Shown here in pieces: positions 22,262-33,608 of a stretch of 64,000 bases of DNA. Position numbers and translations under genes: made by a program. A model generated the notes under the pieces. That model was not told where the DNA came from, searched no databases, and was given only the letters and a program-made list of their open reading frames with translations. The stretch comes from Conchocele bisecta. Taxonomy: Eukaryota; Mollusca; Bivalvia; Lucinida; Thyasiridae. The stretch is taken from positions 110,625,370-110,689,369 of the forward strand of contig CM055266.1 of NCBI GenBank assembly GCA_029237695.1, given 5' to 3'. Each line of letters begins with the position of its first letter. Position 1 is the first letter of the stretch.

Positions 22262-22815
22262 TAATAATATAGAACAAGAGTGCAGCAAGTCACAAAATAC
22301 GCCCGTCGAAGAAGGGTCCGACACCAAGGTAAGAAACATTAATGAGAATGTGAAAATCTATAGAATTATTTCTTCCTCTTGTGATAAACAGGTATACTAA
22401 TTTAGGTAGAGATGTGCAAAGAAGAAATTATATAGAATTGGATATAAAATGTAGAAAAAATGGTTAAAAAAGGTGATATTTTTGTTAAAAAATATTGTTT
22501 TCGGCATAAAAACACCAAGGTTCACATCTTCAATATGTGTAGAAGACGTGTGTAGAGTTTCAGATCGATTGACTGAACGGTTTCAGAGGAGTTATGTACA
22601 CAAACTCTGTACCCTATATATAATGTTATACACAAATTAAGAAAAACTGGCTAAGTTAAAAAGGAGATATTTTTGCTAAACAATATTTTTTCAGCATAAC
22701 AACACCAAGGTGCACATCTTCAATATGTGTAGAAGACGCGTGTATAGTTTCAGATCGATTGCCTGAACGGTTTCAGAGGAGTTGTGAAAACATAATGCGA
22801 ACCGGTCGTATAAAA
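22262..22815 (+). mobile_element. Element N, copy 2 (left part)
   Basis: AGTCACAAAATACGCCCGTC, GAAGACGTGTGTAGAGTTTC and GATCGATTGACTGAACGGTT match 9560-9980. The block from ACATCTTCAATATGTG to GAGGAGT occurs twice here (about 22525 and 22705). The ~178-bp array of copy 1 is absent. Confidence 0.75.
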
Positions 22816-23324
22816 AGGGGTTTGAGCTAGATTTCAGCTTAAAAAAAACAACAACAAAATAAATACGAGGATGAGAAAGATAACAACACCTAACTAAAAC
22901 GATAGACAAAGAAAATGAACATAGAGAAGAATAAACATGAAAAGTAAATAACAATCATAAAAATATTGTAAATATATTCATTTTCTACACGAGGGTCCAC
23001 GTCGTCTGCTCGTGGGATTGTGAAATAGCCATATATAGATTAGCGATGGCTACTTGGATTAGATTTAATATGTAAATAGTGTTGTAAAATAGTATACTAT
23101 ATCAGCGGCCGTTTTCACAGATTACTTTAACCAGGGTGACACGGTGAGAACGGCAACTGTATTGATACTACCAATCATTGATTTTTATAGTGATGCTATT
23201 TATATTATGTTAGTATGTCGTCTCTTATAATTCTGGATAGAATGGCACATGTGAACTGTATTGTAATACTTGTATGGTACTTGTTAATATGTACACATGT
23301 GATGAGACTAAATAAACTAAACTA
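22816..23324. other. Gap without recognised gene
   Basis: A-rich stretch (22840-22980), then unremarkable AT-rich sequence up to the Tc1 terminal repeat. Nothing coding supported. Confidence 0.5.
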
Positions 23325-23437
23325 TACTTAGCAAAACAAGAAACGTCCCTCTTTTAAATGCGAAATTATTCGTGATAAGTACTATGGGCAATGTATATAC
23401 AGTCGAACCTCGTCTTGAGATCGTCTTATCGAAAAAT

Positions 23438-25030
23438 TAAACAAGAGGGCCATGATGGCCCTAATTCGCTCACCTAACTCCATGAACACCAGAGGAGAAT
23501 GTGACATTGAGTTCATATGTGTTTTTAAAACTGTGCTATTTTTAGATGGCGGTCATCTTGGATTAAGCGATGACTCTCATTTTACCAAATCTGAAAATGC
23601 TTCACCCAATGATCTTAACGTACTATGAAGTTTGGCCAGCATCGGCCATGTGGTTCCTGAGAAAAAGACGTTCAAAATATCGAATAAATGGACCTTTTGG
23701 CGGCCGTCATGGATGACATAATCATCCGATTCCGACAAATATTGCACCAGAGCAATCGCCTCATCGATACCTTCAATTTGATATATGATTGACATGCGCA
23801 TATTCTCTCAAAAAGAAAATTTGACCCCACGGGTCACGCCCATTTTTGACCCCGGGGTCACCATTTTAACACCTTTGAAAGAGCATTGTACTTCGATCAT
23901 TCCTACCAAGTTTCGTCGAAATCCGGCTGGCGGTTCATGAGAAGAATATTTTTTAAGAATTTGTGCTATTTTTAGATGGCGGCCATCTTGGATTAGCGAC
24001 GACCTCCGTTTTAACAAATCTGAAAAGGCTTCACCCATGGACCATAAGTGTGTAGTTTGGCCACCATGGGCCAAGCGGTTCGTGTGAAGAAGAATTTTGA
24101 AATCTCTAATAAAAGAACGACCGTTTGACCTGTCGGCGGCCATCTTGGATGATATGACCATCCAATTTCGACAAAACATGTACCAGAGCGATCGCCTCTT
24201 TGATACCTTCGATTTGATATAGATATGACCATATTCGGTCAAAAATAAAATTTGACCCCAATTTGACCCCACGGGCCACGCCCATTTTTGACCCCGAGGT
24301 CACCATTTTAACAACTTTGAAAGAGCATTGTACATCGATCATTCCTACCAAGTTTTGTCGAAATCCGGCTAGCGGTTCATGAGAAGAAGATTTGTTAAGA
24401 AGTTATGCTATTTTTAGACGGCGGCCATCTTGGATTAGCGATGACCTCCATTTTAACAAATCTGAAAAGGCTTCACCCATGGACCATAACGTTTAAGTTT
24501 GCCTACCATGGGCCAAGCGGTTCATGTGAAGAAGAATTTTGAAATCTCTAATAACAGAACATTTTGACCTTTCAGCGGCCATCTTGGATGACATAACCAT
24601 CCCATTTCGACAAAAAATGCACCAGAGTGATCGCTTCGTTGATGCCTTCGATTTGATGTATAACATGACCATATTCGGTCAAAAATAAAAATTGACCCCA
24701 ATTTGACCCCACGGGCCACGCCCATTTTTGACCCCGGGGTCACCATTTTATAAAACTTTGAAAGAGCATTGTAATATCGATCATTCCTACCAAGTGTTGT
24801 CGAAATCCGGTTAGCGGTTCTTGAGAAGAAGATTTTTGAAGAATTTGTGCTATTTTTAGACGGCGGCCATCTTGATTACGTAATGACGTCATTTTAACAA
24901 TTTTGTAATCGCCCTACCTAAGGACAACGACCATGAAGTTTGGTGAATATAGGCCCAATGGTTACCGAGGAGAAGACATTTGAAAATTTTCACGGACGGA
25001 CGACATGAGCTTCGCTCAGGTGAGCTAAAC
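23438..25030. mobile_element. GCTCACCT-ended element with ~440-bp internal tandem units
   Basis: Begins near AAGAGGGCCATGATGGCCCT with CGCTCACCTAA and ends GCTCAGGTGAGCT; AAAC flanks both sides as a possible target duplication. About 3.3 internal units: TGCTATTTTTAGA starts at 23534, 23964, 24406 and 24848 (spacing 430-442 bp). Each unit has GCGGCCATCTTGGATTAGC, TCTGAAAAGGCTTCACCC and TTTTTGACCCCGGGGTCACC. This is a remembered abundant bivalve repeat class. Minus-strand open frames of 73-154 residues repeat with the unit and are not genes. Confidence 0.85.
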
Positions 25031-25060
25031 AAATCTTCTCATTAATTCTCTGTTTTCATT

Positions 25061-25930
25061 ATGCCACGGCTTTGTGAAAATGACAGAAATCAGGCAATTG
25101 GGATGTTGGAGGTTGGTGTGACGGCACGTCGGTTTGGGTGCTGCAGGTAAACGATTGAGCGACTCGTGGTACGCTATAGTGACACTGGAGACGTTCGCGA
25201 GCTGGTAGGCCTTGTGTGACGACGGCAAGAACGGACCGTTACATTACATTGGCGCACTTTTGTCAACGCCTTTTGCCAGCCACCGTCACGGCTCGGCGTT
25301 ACGGGGTCTCTGTGCAGACCATCCATAATCGGTTGCGTCGTAACGCACAACCAATCAGAGCTCGACGCCCGTAAACTGGTCAGGTGATGACCAGGTGTCA
25401 CCGTGCCTCCAGGCTGCTGTGGTGTCGACGCCATCTTAATTTAATTGGAGGCGGGCTGACTGGGACAGAGTTCTCTTTACCGACGAATCTCGGTTGACCA
25501 TCAGACACGCACATGACAGATTGCGTGTATACAGACGCAAGAACGAAAGATTCGCGGACTGCTGTGTGGTGGAGAGGGATATGTTTGGAGAGGGAGCGTA
25601 ATGGTCTCGGGCGGGATTATGGGAAACCGCAAGACAGAGCTGGTAATTATACAGGGCAACATCACTGCCCAACGTTATATTGACGTTATTACATGTCTTG
25701 CCATGCATTGGTAATCATGGTCCTGGAGTGACGCTGCAGCAAGATAATGCACGCCCGTACGCTGCCATGGCCACCAAACAGTTATTGGCAATGAACAACG
25801 TGGATGTCATGCAATGGCCTGCAATTTCCCCCGATCTCAACACTATTGGAACGCTAGGGAAAACCACAAGATTAACAATGCTCGTTAGCTTACGCTGGCA
25901 TTGCAACGCGAATGGCGTAATCTGCATAAC
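25061..25930 (+). pseudogene. Tc1-like transposase, broken
   Basis: Starts MPRLCENDRNQAIGMLEVGV (HTH region), then after a stop RPCVTTARTDRYITL and RRYGVSVQTIHNRLR (second HTH), WDRVLFTDESRL-like (about 25460-25495, first catalytic Asp), QQDNARPYAAMATKQLL (about 25740-25790, second Asp), and WPAISPDLNTI (about 25815-25850). The third acidic position, usually E in PDLNPIEHLW, is disrupted by a frameshift giving IGTLG. At least five stops or frameshifts. It recognises its TIRs and TA targets when intact; this copy cannot. Confidence 0.85.
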
Positions 25931-26298
25931 GCCATGATTATGCGTTACGTCAGGTCAATGCGTCGGAGAATTACGTCAACCATTAGGGCGCAGGGTGAAC
26001 ACACTCGCTATTTAGGAATTTCGCACAGACTGTACATTTTAAAGCAAAATGTATCCTCTGTAATTGAACAAACGCATGACAAACAATTTTGTGATTTTTT
26101 ATTTCGACCCCAGCAACTCCGCAGATGAATTTTTTAACAACTACGAATGCGATCAAAATTTCAAAAACTGTGTCGATCCAGAAATTAATGAAGTTTATTT
26201 TGGTATTGGTTTTGGCCCTGTAATTCTTTTACATTTCTGGCAATCGTCACTTAAATAGGGAGGCCAGAGGGACGTTTCTTTTTTTGCTCAATATACTA

Positions 26299-26351
26299 TC
26301 ATTTCGGCTAATTCTGCGTATCGGCTAATTCTGCGTATCGGCTAATTCTGC
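26299..26351 (+). repeat. 17-bp minisatellite, three units
   Basis: CGGCTAATTCTGCGTAT repeated three times and a partial fourth, immediately right of the Tc1 terminal repeat. 26352-27030 holds nothing recognised; a 100-residue minus-strand frame there is a shadow of the LINE start. Confidence 0.85.
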
Positions 26352-27034
26352 GTATCGGCTAATGCGCAATTCACGTCAAATTTAGCCTTGCGTACGTCAT
26401 AATAAAATATGTGGATTTTGGAACAAACAAGCTGATTACTTGCTACACTGTGACACAATTTTATCACGTTCCGATAGTTTGGTAAAAAGTTAATCAGAAT
26501 ATAGTCAAAATGTGTAAAATCCTCAAACCCTGCTGATGGAATAGCTGTCTTATTTACTCAATTAACTGTTCAACTAAGAAACTAACCGGTCATGACGTCA
26601 CTGGATTGTTTTGTTTCAAGTGTCATACCAATGTTGCTATGCTGATCCAGTATGCTGTTCACCATTTTTGTTTACACTACCAGATGCGCAGCATTAGCAG
26701 AAACAAATGTGACGTTGCAGACACGCATGTGATGTCATACATCGCACAATTTACGTCACTTACTGACGTCAGAACGTTATGACATTTTACCTACACATAC
26801 CTCTTTTCGATTTTGTTGAATATTCAGGGAATTTTGACTGAATATGAGAATGTTAATGGCATTTAAATGTGTTTGGTGCACAGAAATAGCCGACACCATT
26901 GTATATATTTGTATACATGACAGTATAAAAGGGGCCGGAAAGTTCAGAAAAGTGAATGTGTAGATAATTGGCGATTTCTGTCGTGTGTATGTTTGAGCAA
27001 TAGTAGTTGCCCAAAATCAACGAAATTGTGTCAC

Positions 27035-28620
27035 AGAAAGCTACCACAATCCGCCAATATACCCATAAATGAAACCAACATACTGACATTCTTTGTAAGG
27101 TGATGGAACACATTGTCACTTCAAACCTGGTCAGACACCTTAGAAACCAAAACAATATTTAGTATGATTTAACACACGGTTTCCGGGAAGGTCGTTCATG
27201 CGAAACACAACTTGCAATGCTAGTCGAGGACCGAGCCAGAATTGCCAGCACAGGTAAGCAAACCAACCCTTGGATTTTAGTAAGACCTTTGATAAGGTAA
27301 GTCATAACAAGCTTGCTCATAAACTACATCAGTATTAAGTAAGAAAGCGCACGCTTAAATGGATCAAAGCCTTCTTGAATCACAGGACACAGAGAGTTGT
27401 CATCGAATGTGGTGAGTCGGAGTAAATTTCAGTAACCTCTGGCGTCCCGCAGGCCTCAGTTCTTGGCCCAATTCTCTTCCTGGTATACATCAATGACCTC
27501 CCAGAAAATATTACCTCCCAAGTCCGTCTGTTTGCTGATGACACAGCCCTACACTTGACTATCAACAATTCACAGGATGGCACAACCTTGCAGAATGACA
27601 GAATTAATATACTACAAATCAGGGAAAATGATTGGGATAAATGTCAGGTACTACACATCAAATCCCTTTACAGACTTCACGGCAAATCCTCCAATATGTT
27701 ACAACAGCAAAATATCTCGGTGTGACCATTTCCACCAATTTGTCATGGAAAAGCCACATTGAAAATATTACCAATAAGGTAAACAAAACTCTAGGATTTG
27801 TCCGCAGAAATATCCGCTAAACAAATAGTAACATTAAAGAACACACTTATAAAGCACTTGTCCGTCAACAAGTTGAGTACGCTGCTTCAAATTGGGACCC
27901 ACATACAAAAGACAATATATACAAAATGGAAATAGTCCAGAGACGCGCTGCATGCTGGACTGTAAAAGAGCTCCAGATAAGTTACGTGTCTAAAGCGTAC
28001 TACACCCCCTGATTTCAAAATCATTGCGTATTTTACTTTTACAAATGGATTATTGATTTTCTTCATAGGGAAAAAATGATAACAAAAATATAACAAATTT
28101 AAACATTCACTTAAATTTGAGCTGCAAAAAGCAAAAATTTGCTTTTTGCAGCTCAACTAAGTAAATTTTCAACTTTATGACAGTATTTTCACTACACAAT
28201 TTGAAAATCAATGTGTATTTTCACATTGCTGTGCGTATTTTGTACTCCCACTTTTGATAATCAATGTGTATTCAACTAAAATAATTGAAAATACGCACCT
28301 TATCTGTAGCACTGCTGTAATGACTGTAATGACTACTCCACATACTCAATTGTCTCAGACATGCTAGACACATTAGGATGGTGCACCCTTGAACAGCGCA
28401 GATCAGACGCCCGGCTCTGCTTATTGCACAAAATTGTTAATGGTAAGGTCGCTGTACCCCTCCTTCAATACTTTCATACAACAGACATACATGGTTTCTC
28501 GATATTGCCATTCAATGACCTTTCATACTTCCAAAGATTTTTATAAATTCTCTTTCTTCCCTTGGTGTTTGTGCAATGGAACACCCTTCCCCCGGAGGTA
28601 AATAATCAAGCTTAATTTCA
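27035..28620 (+). pseudogene. Decayed non-LTR retrotransposon reverse transcriptase (jockey/CR1-like), split by MITE J
   Basis: Plus-strand reading gives CKVMEHIVTSNLVRHLRNQN (about 27100), THGFREGRSCETQLAMLVED (about 27175-27235), a WIKAFLNHRTQRVVIECGES-like block (about 27360-27415), [20 protein letters not shown] then [10 protein letters not shown] (about 27437-27515), and [14 protein letters not shown] (about 27520-27560, catalytic DD intact). After the MITE at 27966-28310 the C-terminal signature resumes: VSDMLDTLGWCTLEQRRSDA, RLCLLHKIVNGKVAVP and YKFSFFP. Numerous stops and frameshifts; 5' part missing. Confidence 0.8.
27966..28310. mobile_element. MITE family J, copy 3, inside the LINE
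   Basis: Starts AGAGCTCCAGATAAGTTACG and ends ACGCACCTTATCTGTAGC. The AAATTTGCTTTTTGCAGCTC hairpin is central. It cuts the LINE between the CR1-like RRAACW residues and the LGWCTLEQRR block. Confidence 0.88.
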
Positions 28621-28639
28621 ATTGATTATATTTTTCCAA

Positions 28640-29330
28640 CACTTTACAACAACTGGTATCAACGACAACTGGTCTACACATGGTATCAGTTTACCTGTAG
28701 TTTAACATCAGATTCCACAAGTTTAACACCGGTTCCTGCTGCTGACGCAACACACAATGTTCTAATCGCACCTATGCGTAGAAAGGACCGTTGTTTACCA
28801 GTCGCAGTTCGGTATATCAGGCAAATTCGCCGGGAAACCCTCATCAGATGTTTCATCGCTTCCATATTGTTGTTGTTGTGATTTCTGGTGGCGAATCTCA
28901 GCCGCTGACTTTTCGGCTCAATCTTTGTACCGCCACAACGACAGCGAGAATATTGTTTCGATACACCTCAATTGACCTGTACTTGGCCTACACATTATAC
29001 CACCGACGATAGACCTAATGGTGCATTAATGGTACACACGGAACTGAATGTGACTGTGATCTATTTTTTTTATTTTTTTTTGTAAAACCACGGGTACCAC
29101 TGTAAGTTTGCGCGGTACAAATATATAACAGATCAGACAAAAATGCAACTGTGTATTATTAACTGGGACAAAACAACACACATGCGATTGATCTACAGAT
29201 TAAAAACGTATGTGGTATGCACAAAGCCCAGAACTAGGTAAAACATTTTTAAAACACATTGAATTTGGCATGTATGCTCCGGGTTAGCGATTTTATGGTT
29301 TTTCAAGGATATCCAGTACACTCTCGGATA
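28640..29330. other. Gap without recognised gene
   Basis: Contains a short T-run at 29060-29085 and small open frames (such as 28791-29012) without motifs. No repeat match found within the window. Confidence 0.45.
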
Positions 29331-29563
29331 TACCTGGCTTCACTGGAGAAATTGGGTTTATAGGATTTGTGACCAGTGTAGCTCCTGATCAAATAGCTCG
29401 TGCAGCCTGATAACGATCTATATTGCCTGCATGACGGGTGTTTCGTTGACGGAATGGCGAACAGTGCAGATCCTGATCAGACTGTGCGGATGCACAGGCT
29501 GATTTGGACCTACACTGGGCGCAAACTCAATAAGCCCCATTTCTCCAGTCACAACCACATATA
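29331..29563. mobile_element. MITE family B, copy 2
   Basis: Core CAGTGCAGATCCTGATCAGA with CTGATTTGGACCTACACTGG; right terminus TTCTCCAGTCACAACCACAT. The left terminus is degenerate (CTTCACTGGAGAAATTGGG). Confidence 0.8.
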
Positions 29564-29877
29564 ACTGTGATGTGAGAAATATGTCCCCATAACTAAACAC
29601 ACTACACTGACAGGGGTGTAGGCAGGAGGCAAATGATGTGCAGGTCCGGGAAACAAATGTCGAGCGAGCTTAGTCAGCGAGGCCGCTAGGGGGGTTCGGG
29701 GGCATGCCCACCCCCGGAATTTTTTTTATGAGGATACAATTTCTGCATTCTGCTGCATTTTAAAGACCAATTCGGACTGAATTGAATGCCAGTTTTTACA
29801 ACATAATACACTGTTCTGGTAGGCCTATTAAATATCTCGGTTTTTCTTTCTTTCTTTTTTGTCAAAACGATGTGCAG

Positions 29878-30165
29878 GCCCGGACCTTTTGGCCTAATGG
29901 CAGCTATGACATCTCTAAGTCCAGTTTGTTATTTATACCATTATATACCAACTACCGATTAGAGATATTTGATGAGAATCAGCGAGAGAAACTCGATAAC
30001 AGAGCAATATTTCGTTCCACTCTTCACATACCGCTTGTCTACCCAAACATTGATGCAAATCATATTTTAATAAAACATGTTTATACCAGGGCTTCTGATG
30101 AGGAATTAGTAATTGAGTATTGTCACTCCATCATTTCTGAAGCAATTGGGTATTTCAAAATTTGA
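29878..30165 (+). CDS. Candidate 3'-terminal exon of an unrecognised protein
   Basis: A strong acceptor (pyrimidine tract TTTTTCTTTCTTTCTTTTTT, then GATGTGCAG) opens the frame at 29878, and 95 codons run to TGA at 30163-30165. A polyA signal AATAAA lies about 10 bp beyond the stop (near 30175). The peptide has mixed composition unlike repeat-derived frames: ARTFWPNGSYD, LFIPLYTNYRLEIFDENQRE, STLHIPLVYPNIDANHILIK and EYCHSIISEAIGYFKI. No family recognised. Caution: GATGTGCAGGYCCGG also occurs at about 29638, so the acceptor region is itself duplicated or element-derived, and no upstream exon was identified. 29600-29780 contains a G-rich GAGCGAGC/GGGGGG segment and nothing coding. Confidence 0.35.
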   Translation, partial: ARTFWPNGSYDISKSSLLFIPLYTNYRLEIFDENQREKLDNRAIFRSTLHIPLVYPNIDANHILIKHVYTRASDEELVIEYCHSIISEAIGYFKI

Positions 30166-30654
30166 ATTGGGTCAAATAAAATCACACTACTGTTTACACA
30201 TCAACACACAACAATTATTGAATAGTTCGCTACGAAATACCAAGATGTGTTTTCATGGAAAATAAAAAATATATGCTATAGTTGTGGTCTGTTTATTGTT
30301 TTCTGCAGCATGATAAAGGCACCACCCAAAACGGTTCGCTTGCTGTTACTGTTACTGTTCTTCCCAGACTTGCCTATGGTTATTGTGTCACTCTGAAACT
30401 AAATACAACCATCCCTTTAGCAATGATATACGTGTCTATGAGTGATGGTATTGCTGTTGTTCTTTTGTGTGTTTTATGGCGTATTCCGCTTGATATTATA
30501 CAGTAGAACATCCACAAAACGGACACTCTGACAAAAATTGTATGTTTACGTGATATGGGTTTCACCGTATTGTTATAGTGTAGTTCTAATTATAACGCCT
30601 GTCTCTGATTACAAAACACTAACTTATGTCATGGAATACACACATACCTGATTT

Positions 30655-30705
30655 ACAGTGGAACCTCTATCAACCCGACACCCGGAGGACCTCCATGGTG
30701 TCCGG
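30655..30705. repeat. Pogo-like terminal palindrome (family M) fragment
   Basis: TTTACAGTGGAACCTCTATC with GACACCCGGAGGACCTCC and GGTGTCCGGTATC. The same CAGTGGAACCTCTCTAAACC termini recur at 55252-56653. CAGTGGAACCTC-type ends are known from pogo/Tigger elements. Confidence 0.6.
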
Positions 30706-30708
30706 TAT

Positions 30709-31083
30709 CAGGCCCGTATGCAGAGGGGGTGCGACGGGTGCGTACGCACCCCCCTTAACCCGTTCAACACCACAGGCCTGTATAGTGGTATTGGCAAAAA
30801 GTGTAGATCCAGATGAGCCGGCTCGTGACGAGTCGTCTCATCAGGATCTGCACTTTTTGCAGGTAATTTTCATAATTTTGAGAACAAAAACACCTCATGT
30901 TCATAAATGGACTGGTCTGAAAATCATTTTGTGATGAATGTGTTGCAAAATTAACAGATTAAAATTCATTCCAGTTATTTAGGGGTGAAATGGTTAATCT
31001 GCCGAGGTTTGTCCGTGAATGTGCAAACAAACAATGTTTAGCCCTTCGCGCCATCGATAACGCACCCCCTGCGTACGGGCCTG
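30709..31083. mobile_element. Composite: outer GC-rich fold-back containing MITE A copy 3
   Basis: Outer ends CAGGCCCGTATGCAGAGGGG and CCCCCTGCGTACGGGCCTG are inverted. MITE A (30755-30997) fills the centre. The same arrangement, same site and same orientation, is seen at 62079-62462. Confidence 0.85.
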
Positions 31084-31194
31084 GGCTTACAGAGAATCCA
31101 CAGTGTATTATCCAGCATCCGTCAACTGGACTCGCTGTATTGGTTGTTATTGTCCCATTGCCAGAGACATTGTATCCGTAATATACGGTACGCA

Positions 31195-31260
31195 CCTGTG
31201 AAAGCCTATAAACAAAACGCCTTTGACAATATATCCCGTAGCGCGCCAATCTAAAATCAA
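31195..31260 (+). promoter_or_regulatory. Possible core promoter of the adhesion-protein gene
   Basis: A TATA-like CCTATAAACAAAA at about 31206 and a GCGCCAATC word near 31240 precede the first ATG by 165 and 130 bp. This is suggestive only; no transcription start can be read directly. Confidence 0.25.
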
Positions 31261-31370
31261 TGATAGCAGTCAAAGTAAAACGAGTAAAGTCCCGCACAAT
31301 AACTTCTGAAATTAATCAGCGTCAAAGCACACGTGAACGACGAACAATTCACACATCTATTGGTTCTATA

Positions 31371-31443
31371 ATGGGGAGACATTCTGTGAATTTAATTTGC
31401 TTTACTGGAATTTTGCTGACGTTATTTGCGCCGTTATCTACAG
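31371..31443 (+). CDS. First coding exon of a secreted adhesion-type protein (signal peptide)
   Basis: The Met at 31371 starts MGRHSVNLICFTGILLTLFA followed by PLSTG: a short basic n-region, a 16-residue hydrophobic core and small residues suitable for signal peptidase, so the product enters the secretory pathway. The exon ends in a consensus donor (ACAG|GTAAGAC) in phase 1 after 24 codons. An in-frame ATG at 31260 would add 37 basic residues in front and spoil the signal peptide, so 31371 is preferred. The next supported exon is 21.7 kb away at 53139; the intron is filled with fold-backs and an L1-like LINE. Intermediate exons cannot be excluded. Confidence 0.55.
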
Positions 31444-31691
31444 GTAAGACAACATATATAGTTGGGGTACGTTTCCCTAAACGTCGTACGAATAAGACGT
31501 TCATATAGTATCAACATTTAAATTAATTTCGGCATATGCTTCATGGCTATATTCACATTTAATGGCGTGTACGCAGATGCGGATGAAATAAAATAATATG
31601 CAACCACGGTAATTTAAAAGCTAAAAATAGTTGTACGAACTTTTCCATCATGTGACGAATAACCACCAGACTCATTTGTGCTAAATAACTT

Positions 31692-32046
31692 ATAATTCCA
31701 GCACAAAAATATTTACACAATTCCCTAACATTTGATTGGCCCGTAGCAAGTCTCTGTCCAAAATTTATATCCCAGTAAACTCCCACGCCGAACTACTTTC
31801 CGTAACCGTGAGGCGCAGTTAAAATAATTCTTAAGAAAACGGAAAATAAACACATTTTCTTGATGAATTTATTTCAATTGCTGGAATTATAAGGAATGAA
31901 TGGCCTTTTTGTGGAATTTATCGGGGATATAAACTTGGAAAAGTCGCGGGAATACTGGACGAGGCCTTCCGGTCTTCGTCCAGTATTCCCGCGACTTTTC
32001 CAAGTTTATACCCCGATAAATTCCACAAAAAGGCCATTAATTGCTA
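31692..32046. mobile_element. Fold-back composite, family C, copy 2 (short loop)
   Basis: TAATTCCAGCACAAAAATAT to ATTGCTGGAATTATA, then the GGAATGAATGGCCTTTTTGT hairpin. The arms meet at GAGGCCTTCCGGTCTTCGTC, leaving almost no loop. It is inside intron 1 of the adhesion gene. Confidence 0.9.
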
Positions 32047-32173
32047 TAGTGAATACCAACAATGTTATTTTATTAAAAAAAAACATTAACTCTTTCAAAA
32101 CGATGGTCCTCTATATCGGTGTTTGCAGACACTGAACTTTCAAATGAGCCGGCTCGTGTAGAGCGTCTCATCA

Positions 32174-32342
32174 GGGGCCCGTTTCACTAAACTTCGTACG
32201 ACTAACGTTAACGTTAACAATGTTTTCTTGTAAACAATTATTGGATTTACATTTATTGAACATATGCTGCATAACGAACGAACACGACAGGTTGGAACCA
32301 ACCTGTCATGTTCGTTCGTGTGTGCACTTACACGTTGACCCC
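32174..32342. mobile_element. Fold-back MITE, family F, copy 2 (divergent centre)
   Basis: GGGCCCGTTTCACTAAACTT start and TTTATTGAACATATGCTGCA arm as in other copies. The other half is replaced by a perfect hairpin CGAACACGACAGGTTGG/CCAACCTGTCATGTTCG. Confidence 0.75.
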
Positions 32343-32650
32343 ACTGTATAGTCAAAATAAGTGGCGTACCAAGTCTTCAGTTCAAAGATGGCAGCAACGT
32401 TAACAATGAATGACTACCATACTGTGTGATGTATCTTGGCAATTCCATGGAAATATATACAAATCAAGAACCTTTACTAGTTTAAACATACATGTAGTTT
32501 ATTGCATATAAATACAATGTTACTACATGTATAATTAGTTAATCACAATAGCATTTTTTTTCTTTTCGATATTAAATTCAAGCAAAATTTAAGAATGTAC
32601 CTTAATTTTACTTCTTGAAATTTGGTCAAATAATTTATTTTAATACCTAA

Positions 32651-33003
32651 TAATTCCAGCACAAAAATATTTACACAATTCGCTAACATTTGATTGGCCA
32701 GTAGCAAGTCTGTCCAAAATTTATATCCCAGTAAACTCCCACGCCGAACTACTTTCCCTAACCGTGAGGCGCAGTTAAAATAATTCTTAAGAAAACGGAA
32801 AATAAACACATTTTCTTGATGAATTTATTGCAAATGCTGGAATTATAAGGAATGAATGGCCTTTTTGTGGAATTTATCGGGGATATAAACTTGGAAAAGT
32901 CGCGGGAATACTGGACGAGGCCTCCCGGCCTTCGTCCAGTATTCCCGCGACTTTTCCAAGTTTATACCCCGATAAATTCCACAAAAAGGCCATTCATTCC
33001 TAT
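32651..33003. mobile_element. Fold-back composite, family C, copy 3 (short loop)
   Basis: Near-identical to copy 2, 0.6 kb away in the same orientation. Loop GAGGCCTCCCGGCCTTCGTC. Confidence 0.9.
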
Positions 33004-33535
33004 AATAAATGTTTTCTCTATGGGAATTAATATGGTGGGAAATGAGTTGTATGAGCTGCCGGATGAGTGGTGGAACAAAACAGTTTGGAAGTTAACATGG
33101 ACATGATCTAAGATGAAAGAACAGTTTCATTTTGAAAATCGTTCGGCTATTTCCAATCTGAGATATATTTTTTACAGTTTCGACATGTTAAATGTCCATA
33201 AGGATATAGTAATTTCCTTAATAAAATCAATATTTTACAAAATTTCACTCAGAACAAATGGGCTCATTCTTATGGTCTGCTAAAAGTGATGGTACATACA
33301 ATATTGTTTTTGCAATGTATATACATATGATTTACAATCTTACATGCAACATACATTACATGTCTAAATGTGTGCACCTCGTAATGGGAGGTGTTGCCTC
33401 GGGCAAATAACCGGGATTCAGATACATTAAAAATCAAAAAGTCGAATTCATGCTTTTACGAATTGAATTTCTGTCTAAAGAGGGAGAGCAGTGTCGCGGT
33501 ACGTAACTCACTGAGGGGAGGAAGTGTGTATTCGT
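33004..33535. other. Gap without recognised gene
   Basis: Intronic AT-rich sequence with no repeat match within the window and no exon supported. Confidence 0.5.
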
Positions 33536-33608
33536 GCCCGGCTAGCTCAGTCGGTTAGAGCGATGGTACGGTAATCCAGAGGTTCCCGGTTAGAGCCTCG
33601 GGTAGGAT
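33536..33608 (+). repeat. tRNA-like SINE head or tRNA pseudogene
   Basis: GCCCGGCTAGCTCAGTCGGT carries a perfect A box (TAGCTCAGTCGG). The B-box position reads GGTTAGAGCC instead of GGTTCGANTC. It aligns along its length with the minus-strand copy at 63521-63594, which favours a SINE family over a functional tRNA. Confidence 0.6.

Larger units (their letters stand above)
23325..26295 (+). mobile_element. Decayed Tc1/mariner-type transposon with a nested insertion
   Basis: Inverted termini: AGCAAAACAAGAAACGTCCC at 23329-23348 against the complement of GGGACGTTTCTTTTTTTGCT at 26270-26289, with CTCT/AGAG continuing the match inward. Between them is a Tc1-like transposase pseudogene (25061-25930), and a 1.6-kb unrelated element (23438-25030) sits between the left terminus and the transposase start. 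Without that insertion the transposon is about 1.4 kb, a normal Tc1 size. Confidence 0.8.

Noticed and set aside
23577..24746. Minus-strand frames of 73-154 residues
   Set aside because: Repeat with the ~440-bp unit of a non-coding element.
33536..33608. Functional tRNA gene
   Set aside because: The B box reads GGTTAGAGCC and the acceptor stem does not pair well; a similar degenerate copy exists at 63521-63594.
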